Position numbers and translations under genes: made by a program. A stretch of 64,000 nucleotides of DNA from Tautonia rosea. GTDB taxonomy: Bacteria > Planctomycetota > Planctomycetia > Isosphaerales > Isosphaeraceae. Positions 9,269 to 18,301 of this stretch are shown one piece after another. The notes below the pieces were generated by a model. That model worked only from the letters and a program-made list of their open reading frames with translations. It was not told where the DNA came from and made no database searches. Location of the stretch: contig NZ_JABBYO010000001.1 in NCBI RefSeq assembly GCF_012958305.1, positions 434,001-498,000 of the forward strand, given 5' to 3'. Position 1 is the first letter of the stretch; each line of letters opens with the position of its first letter.

Positions 9269-10804
9269 TCAATCCCGATAGGCGTCCCTCATCCGTTGAT
9301 GGGCAGCGGTCACGGCGGCAAAATAGTAGCGAATCTCGTCTCGGTCCCCTTCCTCCAACGCGTGCTTGAGCCGTTCAACCTTGTCGATGAGCACCTGCGC
9401 CTTGATGCGACGATAGGGGCTGAGGGAACCCTCTCGAAGGTAGACGCTGACCTGAAGTCGCCGTGTCCAGTCCTGGTAAAGCGGGATGAAGTACTCGGCG
9501 TGGTCGGCGTCTCCGCTGAGCGCGGCGGTGAGGACCTCAGCCTTGATGATTCCCAGATCGTCGAAGATCTGGTCGGCCGGTGGATAGTAGGAGTAGCAAG
9601 CGAGCACGCTAAAGGCGATCAGGCCGATCAAGGCGACTCCTCCCAGAACCGGGGCGGGAACGATCAGGTCGTATTTCGATCGCGGCCGATCGGCCGACGG
9701 ATCGGCCGGGCGTTCCAGCCACGTCTCGATTCGCCATCTTCGGTCGAGCCTCCCCAGCGCGAGCCCAGCCAGGCCCAGGCCGACGAACACCCCGAGGGCT
9801 TTCACCTCATGTGGCATCACCTCTTCCGAGAGCTTTCGAGAGACCATCTGGAGGTCGGCGCTCCCGGGGTGATAGGGGCAGCAATAAATGTCAAACGCGT
9901 GGGTGTGGCCGGCCGGCTCGATCCCTTTCGGAGTCAAAGGGTCGTCCATCGCGTAGGCCAGACCGACGACCATCGCTAGCAGGCCGACGAACCAGATGCC
10001 CGCCCGCTTCAAGCCATACGAGCGAAGGATCCAGGCCAGCAGCCCCAGGTTCGCCCCTGCGCCGAGGGTCAGCAAGACGAAGGCCGCCGACACCGAGTTC
10101 CCGTGCTGGAACATTGATCCGAGCTGGCCCATCGCGATCATCGGGGTTGCGTAGGCAGGGATCGCGACGGCTGTCATCTCCAGCGCGGCGTAAGGGTTGT
10201 CCTGCTCCATTCGGCTCATCAGGCTTCCCGCTGGAAGCAGGACGTTGAGCAGGACCACCCCGAGCAGCCCGATCAGGATATACCCCGTTGTCGGGCCGGC
10301 GGCCTCGCGGGCCATCGAGACGAACATGGCAGCCATCCGCTTCAACCCGTAGGAAACCGCCGGAGGCGAGTCATCGGTCTCGGCGACCCCCGGAAAGAGC
10401 CGGTCAAAGGCCAGTCCCACCACCGTCACCACCAGCAGCGAGGCCATGGCGAAGGAGAGGATGACGACCGGCTCTGACAGCGAGAGGCCGTAGAGCACCG
10501 AAAGCGGGTTGAACAGCGGCGCTGTCAGGGCGAATGCCAGGATCGTTCCTCCCGAGATTCCGTCCCGACGCATCTGCCGGACGATCGGGATAGCTCCGAG
10601 CGAACAGACTGGTAGCAGCATGCCGATGGCCCAGGCTCGCGGAAGCGCCCATCGCGTTCCTTCGCCGAAGAGCCGCCGCGTCCCCTCCCTTCCCGTCAAG
10701 CGGTGGAAGATCGCCGCGATGACCAGGCCCACCAGGATCGTTGGCGAGGCCTCGGTCAGTGCCTCGATCAATCGCTGAATCCCGCCCCAGAAGATCGCAT
10801 CCAT
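9269..10804 (-). CDS. Predicted permease (YraQ/ArsP-like, DUF318)
   Basis: A 511-residue membrane protein with about ten hydrophobic segments. The permease signature lies in the first half: a PVCSLGAIPIVRQMRRDG loop followed by TAPLFNPLSVLYGL. Members include the ArsP organoarsenical exporters and uncharacterised metal-linked permeases. A central loop carries HAFDIYCCPYHPGSADLQ, with Cys-Cys and three His in a short space, which looks metal-binding. The C-terminal 110 residues form a soluble helical domain. GGAGAG precedes the ATG. The gene for a His-rich lipoprotein lies just upstream on the same strand, so the pair is probably an operon for metal or metalloid export. Confidence 0.8.
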   Translation of the reverse strand: MDAIFWGGIQRLIEALTEASPTILVGLVIAAIFHRLTGREGTRRLFGEGTRWALPRAWAIGMLLPVCSLGAIPIVRQMRRDGISGGTILAFALTAPLFNPLSVLYGLSLSEPVVILSFAMASLLVVTVVGLAFDRLFPGVAETDDSPPAVSYGLKRMAAMFVSMAREAAGPTTGYILIGLLGVVLLNVLLPAGSLMSRMEQDNPYAALEMTAVAIPAYATPMIAMGQLGSMFQHGNSVSAAFVLLTLGAGANLGLLAWILRSYGLKRAGIWFVGLLAMVVGLAYAMDDPLTPKGIEPAGHTHAFDIYCCPYHPGSADLQMVSRKLSEEVMPHEVKALGVFVGLGLAGLALGRLDRRWRIETWLERPADPSADRPRSKYDLIVPAPVLGGVALIGLIAFSVLACYSYYPPADQIFDDLGIIKAEVLTAALSGDADHAEYFIPLYQDWTRRLQVSVYLREGSLSPYRRIKAQVLIDKVERLKHALEEGDRDEIRYYFAAVTAAHQRMRDAYRD

Positions 10805-10863
10805 TGTCTCAAACTCTCCGGTACCCCGCCTTCAACAGAGTCGATTGAAGCGTTTATTCCCGG

Positions 10864-11484
10864 TCAGGACGCCGCGGGGAGGGGCTCGGTCGCGGCCTCG
10901 GACTCGTCTCCCGTCAAGGCGTCACTCGTCGGTTCACCGGGGGACTCCTCGCCCGAGACCTCCTCCCCTCCGCCGACCTTGAGCGGAGGGAACCAGTTCG
11001 GTTCCGCCCCATCCCGCTCGCGACGAAGCTCAACCAGAACGGCCTCGGCCTCGTCGAGGCGATCGACACCCACGGACCGCCCCGCCTGGAGATCGTTCAG
11101 GAGCGACTCGTAAATCGTGAGCAATCGGGACGACAGAGCATTGACCCGGTTCCAGGGCTCCTCTGGCATGTCGCTATCGCCGGCAACTTCGGGCAGCCAT
11201 TTCGCCAGGTCGCGCAGGACGGGGACTCGCTCGGATCGGACCTCCTTGTCGCGACCGGCAGCGAGGTCGACCCTTGCCGCTTCCTGTCCGACCACCAGGC
11301 GATCGACGGCATCGGGGAAGTCGCTTGGCCAGTGCGGGGGGTCGATGTGGGCGGCATGACCTTCGTGATCATGCTCGTGATCGTGGTCATGGTCGTGATC
11401 ATTGTAGCGATCCCCGCATCCCGGAACGCCGAGGAGCAGGGCAAGGGCGACCAGCGGGGCAAAGCGTAGGAAGGCGAAGGGCAT
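10864..11484 (-). CDS. Histidine-rich lipoprotein
   Basis: A 206-residue predicted lipoprotein. The signal peptide ends in a lipobox-like LLLGVPGCG, and right after the Cys is a run of alternating His and Asp/Glu (about residues 27-45), a typical Zn2+/Ni2+-binding low-complexity stretch. The middle part is helical, with the tail Glu/Ser/Pro-rich. ATG 11484 gives the signal peptide; the frame is open further upstream. It lies 59 bases upstream of the permease gene and 38 bases downstream of the MoxR gene, all on one strand. A periplasmic metal-buffering or delivery role for the permease is inferred. Confidence 0.75.
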   Translation of the reverse strand: MPFAFLRFAPLVALALLLGVPGCGDRYNDHDHDHDHEHDHEGHAAHIDPPHWPSDFPDAVDRLVVGQEAARVDLAAGRDKEVRSERVPVLRDLAKWLPEVAGDSDMPEEPWNRVNALSSRLLTIYESLLNDLQAGRSVGVDRLDEAEAVLVELRRERDGAEPNWFPPLKVGGGEEVSGEESPGEPTSDALTGDESEAATEPLPAAS

Positions 11485-11522
11485 GGAGGGTTCTCCGGGC
11501 TCGGGGCCAATCGTCGGGGCGA

Positions 11523-12494
11523 TCATGCCCGCCGTGCTTGAGGAGACACGGGAACGACAACCGATTCGAGAATCTCCGAAACGACCCGGGAGGCAGCCTC
11601 TGGCTCAATGCCAAGCCGAACATCGAGCACCGGCCGGGCGACCGCCTGCACGTCATCGGGCGTTGCGAAGTCTCGCCCATCGAGCATGGCGTGAGCCTGA
11701 GCCAGTCTTTGCCAGGTCAGGAGCCCCCGCGGACTCAGTCCGAGCGTCACCTGCCGGTGGCCTCGGGTCGCTGCGGCCAGATCCACCAGGTATTCGGCCA
11801 CCATCGGGCCGACGGCGATCGACGCGACGCGCTCCTGCAGCGCCCTCAAGGTGCCTTGGGCAAGCGGTTCAATCCGTTCGGCGCCCCGATCGTCGGCCGA
11901 GCCGATCGACGCGGCGAGCATTTGCAACTCGTCAGCCCGACCGGGGTAGCCGATCCGCAGTTTCATGGCGAAGCGGTCGAGCTGAGCTTCGGGCAAAGGA
12001 TAAGTGCCGTGCTGTTCCACCGGGTTCTGAGTGGCGATCACAAAAAAAGTGTTCGACAACTCGTGCCGGACCGTGTCGATCGTTACCTGACGCTCGGCCA
12101 TCGCTTCGAGCAGAGCGCTCTGCGTGCGAGGAGTGGCCCGGTTGATTTCGTCGGCCAGCAGAACGTCGGAGAAAACCGGACCAGGAAGAAAATCGAACTC
12201 TCGCGTTTTCTGATCAAACACCCGAAATCCGGTAATGTCTCCCGGTAAGAGGTCCGGAGTGCACTGGACCCGGGCAAACTTTCCTCCGAGCACCCGGGCG
12301 AGTGCCTTCGCCAGAGTTGTCTTGCCCAGTCCGGGAAGGTCCTCAATGAGCAGGTGTCCCCGCGCGAGCAGGCAGGCGAGCACGTGCTCAACCACAGCGG
12401 CCTTGCCCTTCAACGCCATGTTCAAGGCCGACCGGATATGCTCGACTGCCTCGAGATCCGCCTCGATCGCGGAGGTCGGGATCGAGTCGTTCAT
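11523..12494 (-). CDS. MoxR-family AAA+ ATPase
   Basis: A 323-residue MoxR ATPase. Walker A is EDLPGLGKTTLAKAL near residue 52, Walker B VLLADEINRA near 112, and the family blocks RVQCTPDLLPGDITG and ATQNPVEQHGTYPLPEAQLDRF are intact. MoxR proteins act as chaperone-like ATPases, usually with DUF58 and VWA partners encoded next door. Here no such partner is adjacent: the next genes downstream are the His-rich lipoprotein and the permease, and upstream lies a gene-free stretch. ATG 12494 was chosen because family-like sequence starts there; AGGAG-type bases lie just before it. Confidence 0.92.
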   Translation of the reverse strand: MNDSIPTSAIEADLEAVEHIRSALNMALKGKAAVVEHVLACLLARGHLLIEDLPGLGKTTLAKALARVLGGKFARVQCTPDLLPGDITGFRVFDQKTREFDFLPGPVFSDVLLADEINRATPRTQSALLEAMAERQVTIDTVRHELSNTFFVIATQNPVEQHGTYPLPEAQLDRFAMKLRIGYPGRADELQMLAASIGSADDRGAERIEPLAQGTLRALQERVASIAVGPMVAEYLVDLAAATRGHRQVTLGLSPRGLLTWQRLAQAHAMLDGRDFATPDDVQAVARPVLDVRLGIEPEAASRVVSEILESVVVPVSPQARRA

Positions 12495-13168
12495 GATTGA
12501 GGACTCCTGGGAACGTCGGAAGGGAGCACCAGAGCGGTCGGGCAAGGCTGCCAATCGCTTCGATCATCAAGCCGAGTAACTGACCTGTTCGCCGTTCCCG
12601 GTACTCTGCCCCCCAATCGGAGCGAACACCATGACGCTGGCACGATCGCTTCGGAACGCAACCCGTCGCCGGCTCGACTGGGAACCGGACGATCCACGAG
12701 CTCTGCACCGAACGACTTGAGCAGATTGGGGAGCGAACAAGGAGGCGAATTTGGAACTTATGAGCCGAGACTTTTGGAAACCCAAAACGATCGGCAGATC
12801 CTCGTTTTATCGATTCGGGCGGCTCGTCGTCAATCAAGAATCGAGAATCGCCAGTCATTTTCGGAGCGATGTGGGTGCGATTGTGCGAATGACCGGGAGA
12901 TTGCTCGGGTGGGGAGGGAAATCGACGTCGATCTCCGAGCCTCGGTTCCGATTGTGTGATCAATGAGACGGGCATGCTTGCGAGAATGAGACCGGGTTGC
13001 CGCCTCAGTGCAGCAGTGATCGCACAGGCCCACTGATCCTTCGGTTCGCCAACGATTCAGACCGAGTAGCGTCCGCTTTCGCAAACAGAGGGAGCAAGGT
13101 CCACTTGGTCACCGAAACCCCGGCTTCGGGGTTTCGGTCGACTCCGAAGGGAGCTGAGGGGCGATCAG
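12495..13168. other. Gene-free region of about 670 bases
   Basis: Between the MoxR gene start and the methyltransferase gene end. Base composition drops in GC from about 12720 onward. Frames here have no convincing start sites or coding character. The only clear structure is the hairpin at 13111-13138. It may be the decayed edge of a transferred segment that continues into the methyltransferase. Confidence 0.45.
13111..13138 (-). terminator. Hairpin downstream of the methyltransferase gene
   Basis: A perfect 12-bp stem (ACCGAAACCCCG and complement) closed by a GCTT tetraloop, about 30 bases past the methyltransferase stop. There is no T tract, so it may be a weak terminator or an RNA-stabilising 3' structure. 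Confidence 0.55.
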
Positions 13169-13936
13169 TCAGCGATTGCCCTTCATGAAATCAAGAGGGA
13201 TGTCGGCATTCTTTCGTCCCGCGACCGCGAAATAGTAGAGGGGTTCGCCTGTGATGGAGAGTCGATGGCGATAGCGTTCCAGATGGTAGAGATCGAGATA
13301 CTTCGAAAAAATCAGTTGCCTGATCATCTGAGAAAAACCGCTCATATCATTCGCGTCGAGAAATGACTCCTTGATGTTAAATGCGACCCACGCTTCGTTC
13401 TGCAGCAAATTGACCGCAGAGATAAACGCTCGAGGAGGAATATCACCAAACCCAAGGGCGGCGACGGTCGTCAAGCAGTCAAGTTCCCACGATCGGATCT
13501 CTTCGGAATCATCCTCGGAAAGATCCGTCAAGTCGGCGACGTAATATTCGTCGTAGACTCCTGGCCGATCTCGGTCGGTCGCTTCCGCGGCATCGGGGAT
13601 GATGTCTATCCCGACAACCCGCGAGACGCCCATTGTTTTGAGGGTTTCTCCCACGATGCCGTTGCCGGCACCAAGATCGAGTACCCGAAGTTCGGAAAGG
13701 TTATCCTTTGACTGATCGACGGTCGACCGTAGGATCTCACACACTTTTTTGTGAGAGATGCATTTAAGTCGTTCGTAGAACAGTTGTTCATAGAGGCCGG
13801 GAATCTTATAGATTTCGTCGTAATCGTGGAAGCGAATCTTTCGTTTTGATTCGCCTGTAATCAAGTAAAAGAACGCTTCATTTTGAGCGAGGTCTTGCTT
13901 CTCGCGAGGAAACTGAATGCGATGTCGTTTCGTCAT
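13169..13936 (-). CDS. Class I SAM-dependent methyltransferase
   Basis: A 255-residue methyltransferase. The SAM-binding loop is VLDLGAGNGIVGETL, followed by VVGIDIIPDAAEA for the ribose-binding acidic strand end. The N-terminal 80 residues are charged and aromatic, and the C-terminal part includes a LDLYHLERYRHRLS segment. The substrate is not recognisable. ATG 13936 gives a reasonable N-terminus; an upstream ATG at 14029 is possible. The gene is visibly poorer in GC than its neighbours, with many AAA, GAA and ATT codons, which suggests recent transfer. It is divergent from a sulfotransferase-like gene across a 600-base AT-rich gap. Confidence 0.8.
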   Translation of the reverse strand: MTKRHRIQFPREKQDLAQNEAFFYLITGESKRKIRFHDYDEIYKIPGLYEQLFYERLKCISHKKVCEILRSTVDQSKDNLSELRVLDLGAGNGIVGETLKTMGVSRVVGIDIIPDAAEATDRDRPGVYDEYYVADLTDLSEDDSEEIRSWELDCLTTVAALGFGDIPPRAFISAVNLLQNEAWVAFNIKESFLDANDMSGFSQMIRQLIFSKYLDLYHLERYRHRLSITGEPLYYFAVAGRKNADIPLDFMKGNR

Positions 13937-14531
13937 GTGATGTGATCGAAAAGAAATAGATGTCTTGATTGAAAGAAGTGGCGGCTCGGCGTTGAGCACA
14001 ATCGTGTCCTTGACGCGACGTGAACCCATGTCGCGTCCAACGATGTTCTATGGTTCCATGATAACGGGTTGCACGCAGAAAATCGAGCCATGATTTGTGA
14101 AAATCATATAAAATGATGATGATAAATTATTTATATAATCGGTTCGGGTATGTTTCGTCCGTGCCGAAGACCGTGCAGAGTCGGTCGATGAACATCACCC
14201 CCAGAGTTGCCCCAGCAGAGAAGTTCGTCGAGCGAATCCATCCCGTTCCGTATTCGGTAACCCGAGTGTGCCCATTCCGACCACAGTCAGGGGTTCAGGG
14301 AACACCATCGCCGAGCCAATTTAGGATGATCATCCTTAAACGCATGTTTACCCTTGTGGTCTGGAACGGTTGGCAGCGTTGCTTGGCGCGCAGCCCTGAG
14401 ACGAGAAGTCCTCCAGCTTTTCCAGACTGTCCAGATTTCAAATTCCTCGCGGGCTCGCCTTGTCGAGAGGGGCAATCCGTGGTACGTCCCCATTCGGAGG
14501 AGGGATTGGTGATTGCGAAGGAGTGAACACG
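13937..14531. promoter_or_regulatory. AT-rich divergent intergenic region with a palindrome
   Basis: About 595 bases between the divergent methyltransferase and sulfotransferase genes. The part 14090-14140 is very AT-rich and could hold promoters. A perfect 14-bp palindrome (AGGATGATCATCCT) at 14323-14336 could be an operator. The frame open from 14113 to 14526 has no ribosome binding site and reads as non-coding. Confidence 0.45.
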
Positions 14532-15584
14532 GTGTCGATGAGTGAGGTCGAGCAAGGGTCCCTCGAAGGAGCGGATCGACTGGTGGTGACTCCCGAGGCA
14601 GCCTTGGCTGGGCAACCGCTTCGCCTAGCGGTCATTGGGACACCTCGATCCGGGAATACCTGGGTGCGAGGGCTCTTTGCGTCGCTCTACGGGTTGGAGG
14701 AGCTGGCCGTCGATCGTCCGGAACAGCTTGACTGGGATCGGCTGCCTTTGCGTTGCATTCTCCAGATCCACCAGTATCCCGACCCGAGCTTCGATGCCTT
14801 GATCGAGCGTCATGGCTTTCGGGTGCTCACCCCGGCCCGGCATCCCCTCGATGTCATGATCTCGGCACTGAACTACGCACAACATACGCCGAACGCTCCC
14901 GAATGGACCGACGCGTCAGGCACCATTCAAACCCTTCGGGACGCCTCACCGTTGAGTCAGGCGTTTCGGCAGTATGCCGGGATCGCACACCCGGGTTCTG
15001 TGCTCTCGTTCAGCCCTGCCTGGTGGGATCGGCCGGGTGTCCTTCGACTTCGATATGAGGAGCTGGTGGCCAATCCGGTCCAGCGGCTCGAAGCCCTGGC
15101 CATCCGAATTGATCAGAGGATCGTCCGACCGCCTCAAGAGGTCATTGGATACTTCACAATTGACGCCCGACGCTCCAATCTCAAAGTCTGGCAGTACCAC
15201 TTCGGCCTCGGCCGCCCTGGCATCTGGCGCGAACTGATCCCCGCCGAACTGGCCCGTTCGATTGCCGATCACCAACGCAAGACCTTCGAGGTGCTCGGAT
15301 ACCTCTGTGATCCCGACCCCTTGCTGGATGAGCTTCAGGCCGAGCGAAACTGGTACCGCCTCCAAACCCAGCTGCTCACTCGTCACCTGGCGGACGAGCG
15401 CCAACGGCTTCGCGACGCCCGTGCTCAGCTTCTTGCGGGAGAAGCCTCCGTCAAGGGTGCCATTGAGGGCTCAGCCTCCCCTCGACGCTCGATTCGACGG
15501 GATTCGCTTCGATCGGCAAGGGCCTGGTCCTGGAGCCGTCGGATTGGCTCGGAGGTGCGGCAATGGTGGACGGCGCACCGTTGA
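14532..15584 (+). CDS. Sulfotransferase-family protein
   Basis: A 350-residue P-loop sulfotransferase. The 5'-phosphosulfate loop is GTPRSGNTWVRGLF near residue 36, and the 3'-phosphate region fits LTPARHPLDVMISALN, with RYEELVANPVQRLEAL as the later PAPS/core helix. The C-terminal 60 residues are Arg-rich and look like a coiled coil plus basic tail, beyond the family core. GTG 14532 is chosen because AAGGAG lies 8 bases upstream; ATG 14538 is the alternative. The acceptor could be a polysaccharide or lipid; glycan sulfation is common in planctomycetes, but this is inference. Confidence 0.82.
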   Translation: MSMSEVEQGSLEGADRLVVTPEAALAGQPLRLAVIGTPRSGNTWVRGLFASLYGLEELAVDRPEQLDWDRLPLRCILQIHQYPDPSFDALIERHGFRVLTPARHPLDVMISALNYAQHTPNAPEWTDASGTIQTLRDASPLSQAFRQYAGIAHPGSVLSFSPAWWDRPGVLRLRYEELVANPVQRLEALAIRIDQRIVRPPQEVIGYFTIDARRSNLKVWQYHFGLGRPGIWRELIPAELARSIADHQRKTFEVLGYLCDPDPLLDELQAERNWYRLQTQLLTRHLADERQRLRDARAQLLAGEASVKGAIEGSASPRRSIRRDSLRSARAWSWSRRIGSEVRQWWTAHR

Positions 15585-15765
15585 TCCCCCCTGCGCTTTG
15601 GAATGGTTGAGAGGAACGGATTCAGCCCTCCGGTCCTCGCCGGTCTTGGCTCCGACGGTTTCTCCCTGATTCGAGTGGGCGTTTCCGCAGTTCCAGAGCA
15701 CCCTGGAATTTCGGTATGATCCCCCTGGATGCTGGATCATTCTCCGAATTGCCTTTGGAGCTCCC

Positions 15766-17073
15766 ATGACTGCGCAGAACCAGGAGTCCGGCGATCAGTC
15801 TCCGATTCGTCGTGTCGCCATTCTCTTTGCCGGAGGACCCGCCCCGGCAGCCAACGCCGTGATTTCGACCGCAGCTGCCTCGTTCTTGAGGCGAGGAATT
15901 TCGGTCGTTGGTATCCTCAATGGGTACTCGCATCTGGTCGAGTACGCCCCCGATCGCCCGCTGGTTGAGGGCCGAGACTATATCACCATCGACGCTCAAC
16001 GACTTCGGCGTACTCGGAACAGCCGGGGCATCATGATCGGAACGGCCCGGACCAATCCCGGCAAGCACGTCAACCATCCCGATGACCTGGCCAATGCAGA
16101 GAAGAACGCCCCGCTCCGGACGGTTCACGCCGCGCTGTCCTCGCTTGAGGTCGATGCCCTGGTTTCGATCGGTGGTGACGATACCCTGAAGTCGGCCAAC
16201 AAGTTCCGACTCGTCCAGAAGCATCTGTCCAAGGGTTCCCGGCACATCCGGGTTGTCCACGTTCCCAAGACGATCGACAACGACTACCTCGGAATCGACT
16301 TTACCTTCGGCTACTTCACCGCGGTGGAAACCCTCGCCGGGGAGATCCGGAACCTCCTGGCCGATGCCGAGGCGACCCGGGCCTACTACCTTGCGGAAAC
16401 GATGGGCCGATCGGCGGGCTGGCTGGCTTACGGAGCAGCCATGGCCGGCGAGGCGAGCCTGGTGTTGAGCGTCGAGGATGTTTCAGGTCGGTTCGAATCT
16501 CAGGAAACGACGACCGATCCGAACACCGGCGAGACCAAGACCCGAAAGATCATGAACTTGCCCGAGGTCGTTCGCCATATCGTTTCTGCGATGCGGACCC
16601 GAGAGCGTGAGGGCAAGGAATTTGGGGTGATCGTCCTCGCCGAAGGGCTCGCCGAGTTTCTCCCGTCCGAGTACCTCAAGGGGATTCCCCGCGACGACCA
16701 CGGGCACATTTCCATTGCACAGGTGGATCTTGGACGAACCTTCTCCCGCCTCGTCTCCGAACAGTACAAGAAGGAGACTGGCAAGTCGCGGAAGGTGACC
16801 GGTTTGCAACTGGGTTACGAATCCCGATGCGCCGCGCCCCACGCCTTCGATGTCATGCTCGGCAGCCAGCTTGGTGTCGGGGCGTATCGAGCCCTGGTGG
16901 AAGAACAACGCGACGGAGTCATGATCTCCGTTGCCGGTCAACTCGATCTGAATTACGTCAACTTCGATCAGCTCGTCGATCCGAAGACGTTGATTACCGT
17001 GGTCCGTTTCATCAAGCAGAATTCCGATTTCCACCGTCTGGCCCGGTTTCTCGAAACCCAGGTCAGCGAGTGA
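15766..17073 (+). CDS. 6-phosphofructokinase, PPi-dependent type
   Basis: A 435-residue phosphofructokinase that phosphorylates fructose-6-phosphate in glycolysis. Two diagnostic positions favour pyrophosphate over ATP as donor: SIGGDDTLKSA near residue 138 has GGDD instead of GGDG, and VPKTIDNDY near residue 167 has Lys instead of Gly before TIDND. The other family blocks (AETMGRSAGWLAYGAA, GYESRCAAPHAFDVMLG) are intact. GGAG lies before the ATG. A membrane pyrophosphatase gene in the same window suggests PPi is an energy currency here. It is reversible in related organisms, so it may also serve gluconeogenesis. Confidence 0.9.
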   Translation: MTAQNQESGDQSPIRRVAILFAGGPAPAANAVISTAAASFLRRGISVVGILNGYSHLVEYAPDRPLVEGRDYITIDAQRLRRTRNSRGIMIGTARTNPGKHVNHPDDLANAEKNAPLRTVHAALSSLEVDALVSIGGDDTLKSANKFRLVQKHLSKGSRHIRVVHVPKTIDNDYLGIDFTFGYFTAVETLAGEIRNLLADAEATRAYYLAETMGRSAGWLAYGAAMAGEASLVLSVEDVSGRFESQETTTDPNTGETKTRKIMNLPEVVRHIVSAMRTREREGKEFGVIVLAEGLAEFLPSEYLKGIPRDDHGHISIAQVDLGRTFSRLVSEQYKKETGKSRKVTGLQLGYESRCAAPHAFDVMLGSQLGVGAYRALVEEQRDGVMISVAGQLDLNYVNFDQLVDPKTLITVVRFIKQNSDFHRLARFLETQVSE

Positions 17074-17084
17074 GCATTCCAGGA

Positions 17085-17113
17085 GGGTCCCGCCCGCCCC
17101 ATCGGCGGGACCC
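17085..17113 (+). terminator. Hairpin after the phosphofructokinase gene
   Basis: A 10-bp perfect stem (GGGTCCCGCC and complement) with a 9-base loop, 12 bases past the stop codon. The following TTCGATT is only mildly T-rich, so it is probably a weak intrinsic terminator. Confidence 0.6.
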
Positions 17114-17188
17114 TTCGATTCGAGGAGGACCACCATCTTTGAGGCCCTCTTGGACCGGGGCCGACCCTCTGGGGAGACCGAGTCTCTG

Positions 17189-18274
17189 TCAGAAGGTTCC
17201 CGGCAGTCCATCGCGAAGTGCCTGGGCGGCTCGAAGGCTGTCGGCTTCTCGACGCCAGGCCGAGGCCAGCTTGGACAAACCGACCGAGGCACAAAGATTC
17301 GCCAGATCGTCCAGGGACTTCGGATCGTCGAGTGCTTGGAGCGAGGTCGCGAGCCGTCGGCCGAGCCGATCGGGTTCGAGACGTTCCCTGAGCTGATCCA
17401 CGATCTGAGCCTGACGGCGGGCCTCTTCCGAAGCGCCTTGCATCTCCAGGGCCCGAGAAAGCCGAGCGCGGAGGTGCCAGTCGTGCGGGGTCGAAGACAG
17501 CAGGAGTGTCAGGGCTTCCGCGGCGCGATCGGGGCGACCTTCGACATCAAGATCGAGGCGGGCTTGAAGTCGCAAGCGTCTCGGATCGTCCTTGAGGACC
17601 TCGGGCCAGGATCGCAGGAGGGATCGAGCCTGATCCATTTGACCCGAATCCAGTGAGGCGTCAATCATGGCTTCTCGAACACCCGGGTGATCCGGGAACT
17701 GAGCCAGGAGCGTCGTCAGTTCTTGCAAGGCGGTGTCGGCCCCTTCCGGGTTCCGGCCGATCCGAGGTTGATCGACGGGCGAGGGGCTGACCGCCAAGGA
17801 GCGTCGGAGCAAGGCGACCCTGGCGTCAAGATCGTTGGGCTCCGCCTCGATTCGTCGCTGCAAGGAGGTGGTCGCCTGGTCTTCGGGAACGGTTGCCAGG
17901 AGGGCAAGCGTGAGGGCCTTGAGCATCTCGGAACGCCGACCGGGTGGCGCGGAGCGATACGCCGCCCATCCGGTCTTCAAGGCTTCGAAAGGCCGATCCT
18001 CGACTCTGAGCTGATCGAGGCGCCTCAGCCAGGCCGCATGATCGTTGACACGTGCTTGCCTCTCTCCCGCGAGTGCCGAGGGTGTTGGTGCCCCGATTCC
18101 TTCTGCCTGCGTTCGGTTTCTCCAGACGATCCCACCGACAACGATTGCCACTACAATCGTCAACCCGACGGCGACGACGACCGGGGGCCGAACCCAGACC
18201 CTCGTCGCCGGCACAGGTCGTGTCGACCTGGACAATCGCCGGGATCGAGCGTGGGAAGGGCGACGGCGGGACAT
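17189..18274 (-). CDS. Membrane-anchored TPR-like protein
   Basis: A 361-residue protein with a basic N-terminal tail, one transmembrane helix (about residues 28-49, VVVAVGLTIVVAIVVGGIVW), and a helical-repeat region with TPR-like spacing (for example DHPGVREAMIDASLDSGQMDQARSLL and PHDWHLRARLSRALEMQGASEEA). It probably forms a scaffold on the outer face of the membrane. No enzymatic motif is seen. The preceding gene ends 27 bases upstream, so the two are likely co-transcribed. Function unknown. Confidence 0.7.
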   Translation of the reverse strand: MSRRRPSHARSRRLSRSTRPVPATRVWVRPPVVVAVGLTIVVAIVVGGIVWRNRTQAEGIGAPTPSALAGERQARVNDHAAWLRRLDQLRVEDRPFEALKTGWAAYRSAPPGRRSEMLKALTLALLATVPEDQATTSLQRRIEAEPNDLDARVALLRRSLAVSPSPVDQPRIGRNPEGADTALQELTTLLAQFPDHPGVREAMIDASLDSGQMDQARSLLRSWPEVLKDDPRRLRLQARLDLDVEGRPDRAAEALTLLLSSTPHDWHLRARLSRALEMQGASEEARRQAQIVDQLRERLEPDRLGRRLATSLQALDDPKSLDDLANLCASVGLSKLASAWRREADSLRAAQALRDGLPGTF

Positions 18275-18301
18275 GCGATCCGAGGCAACAAGGAGCGGGG
18301 C

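Noticed and set aside
14113-14526. Plus-strand frame of 137 residues in the AT-rich divergent region
   Set aside because: No ribosome binding site and no coding character; it lies in the promoter region of two divergent genes.
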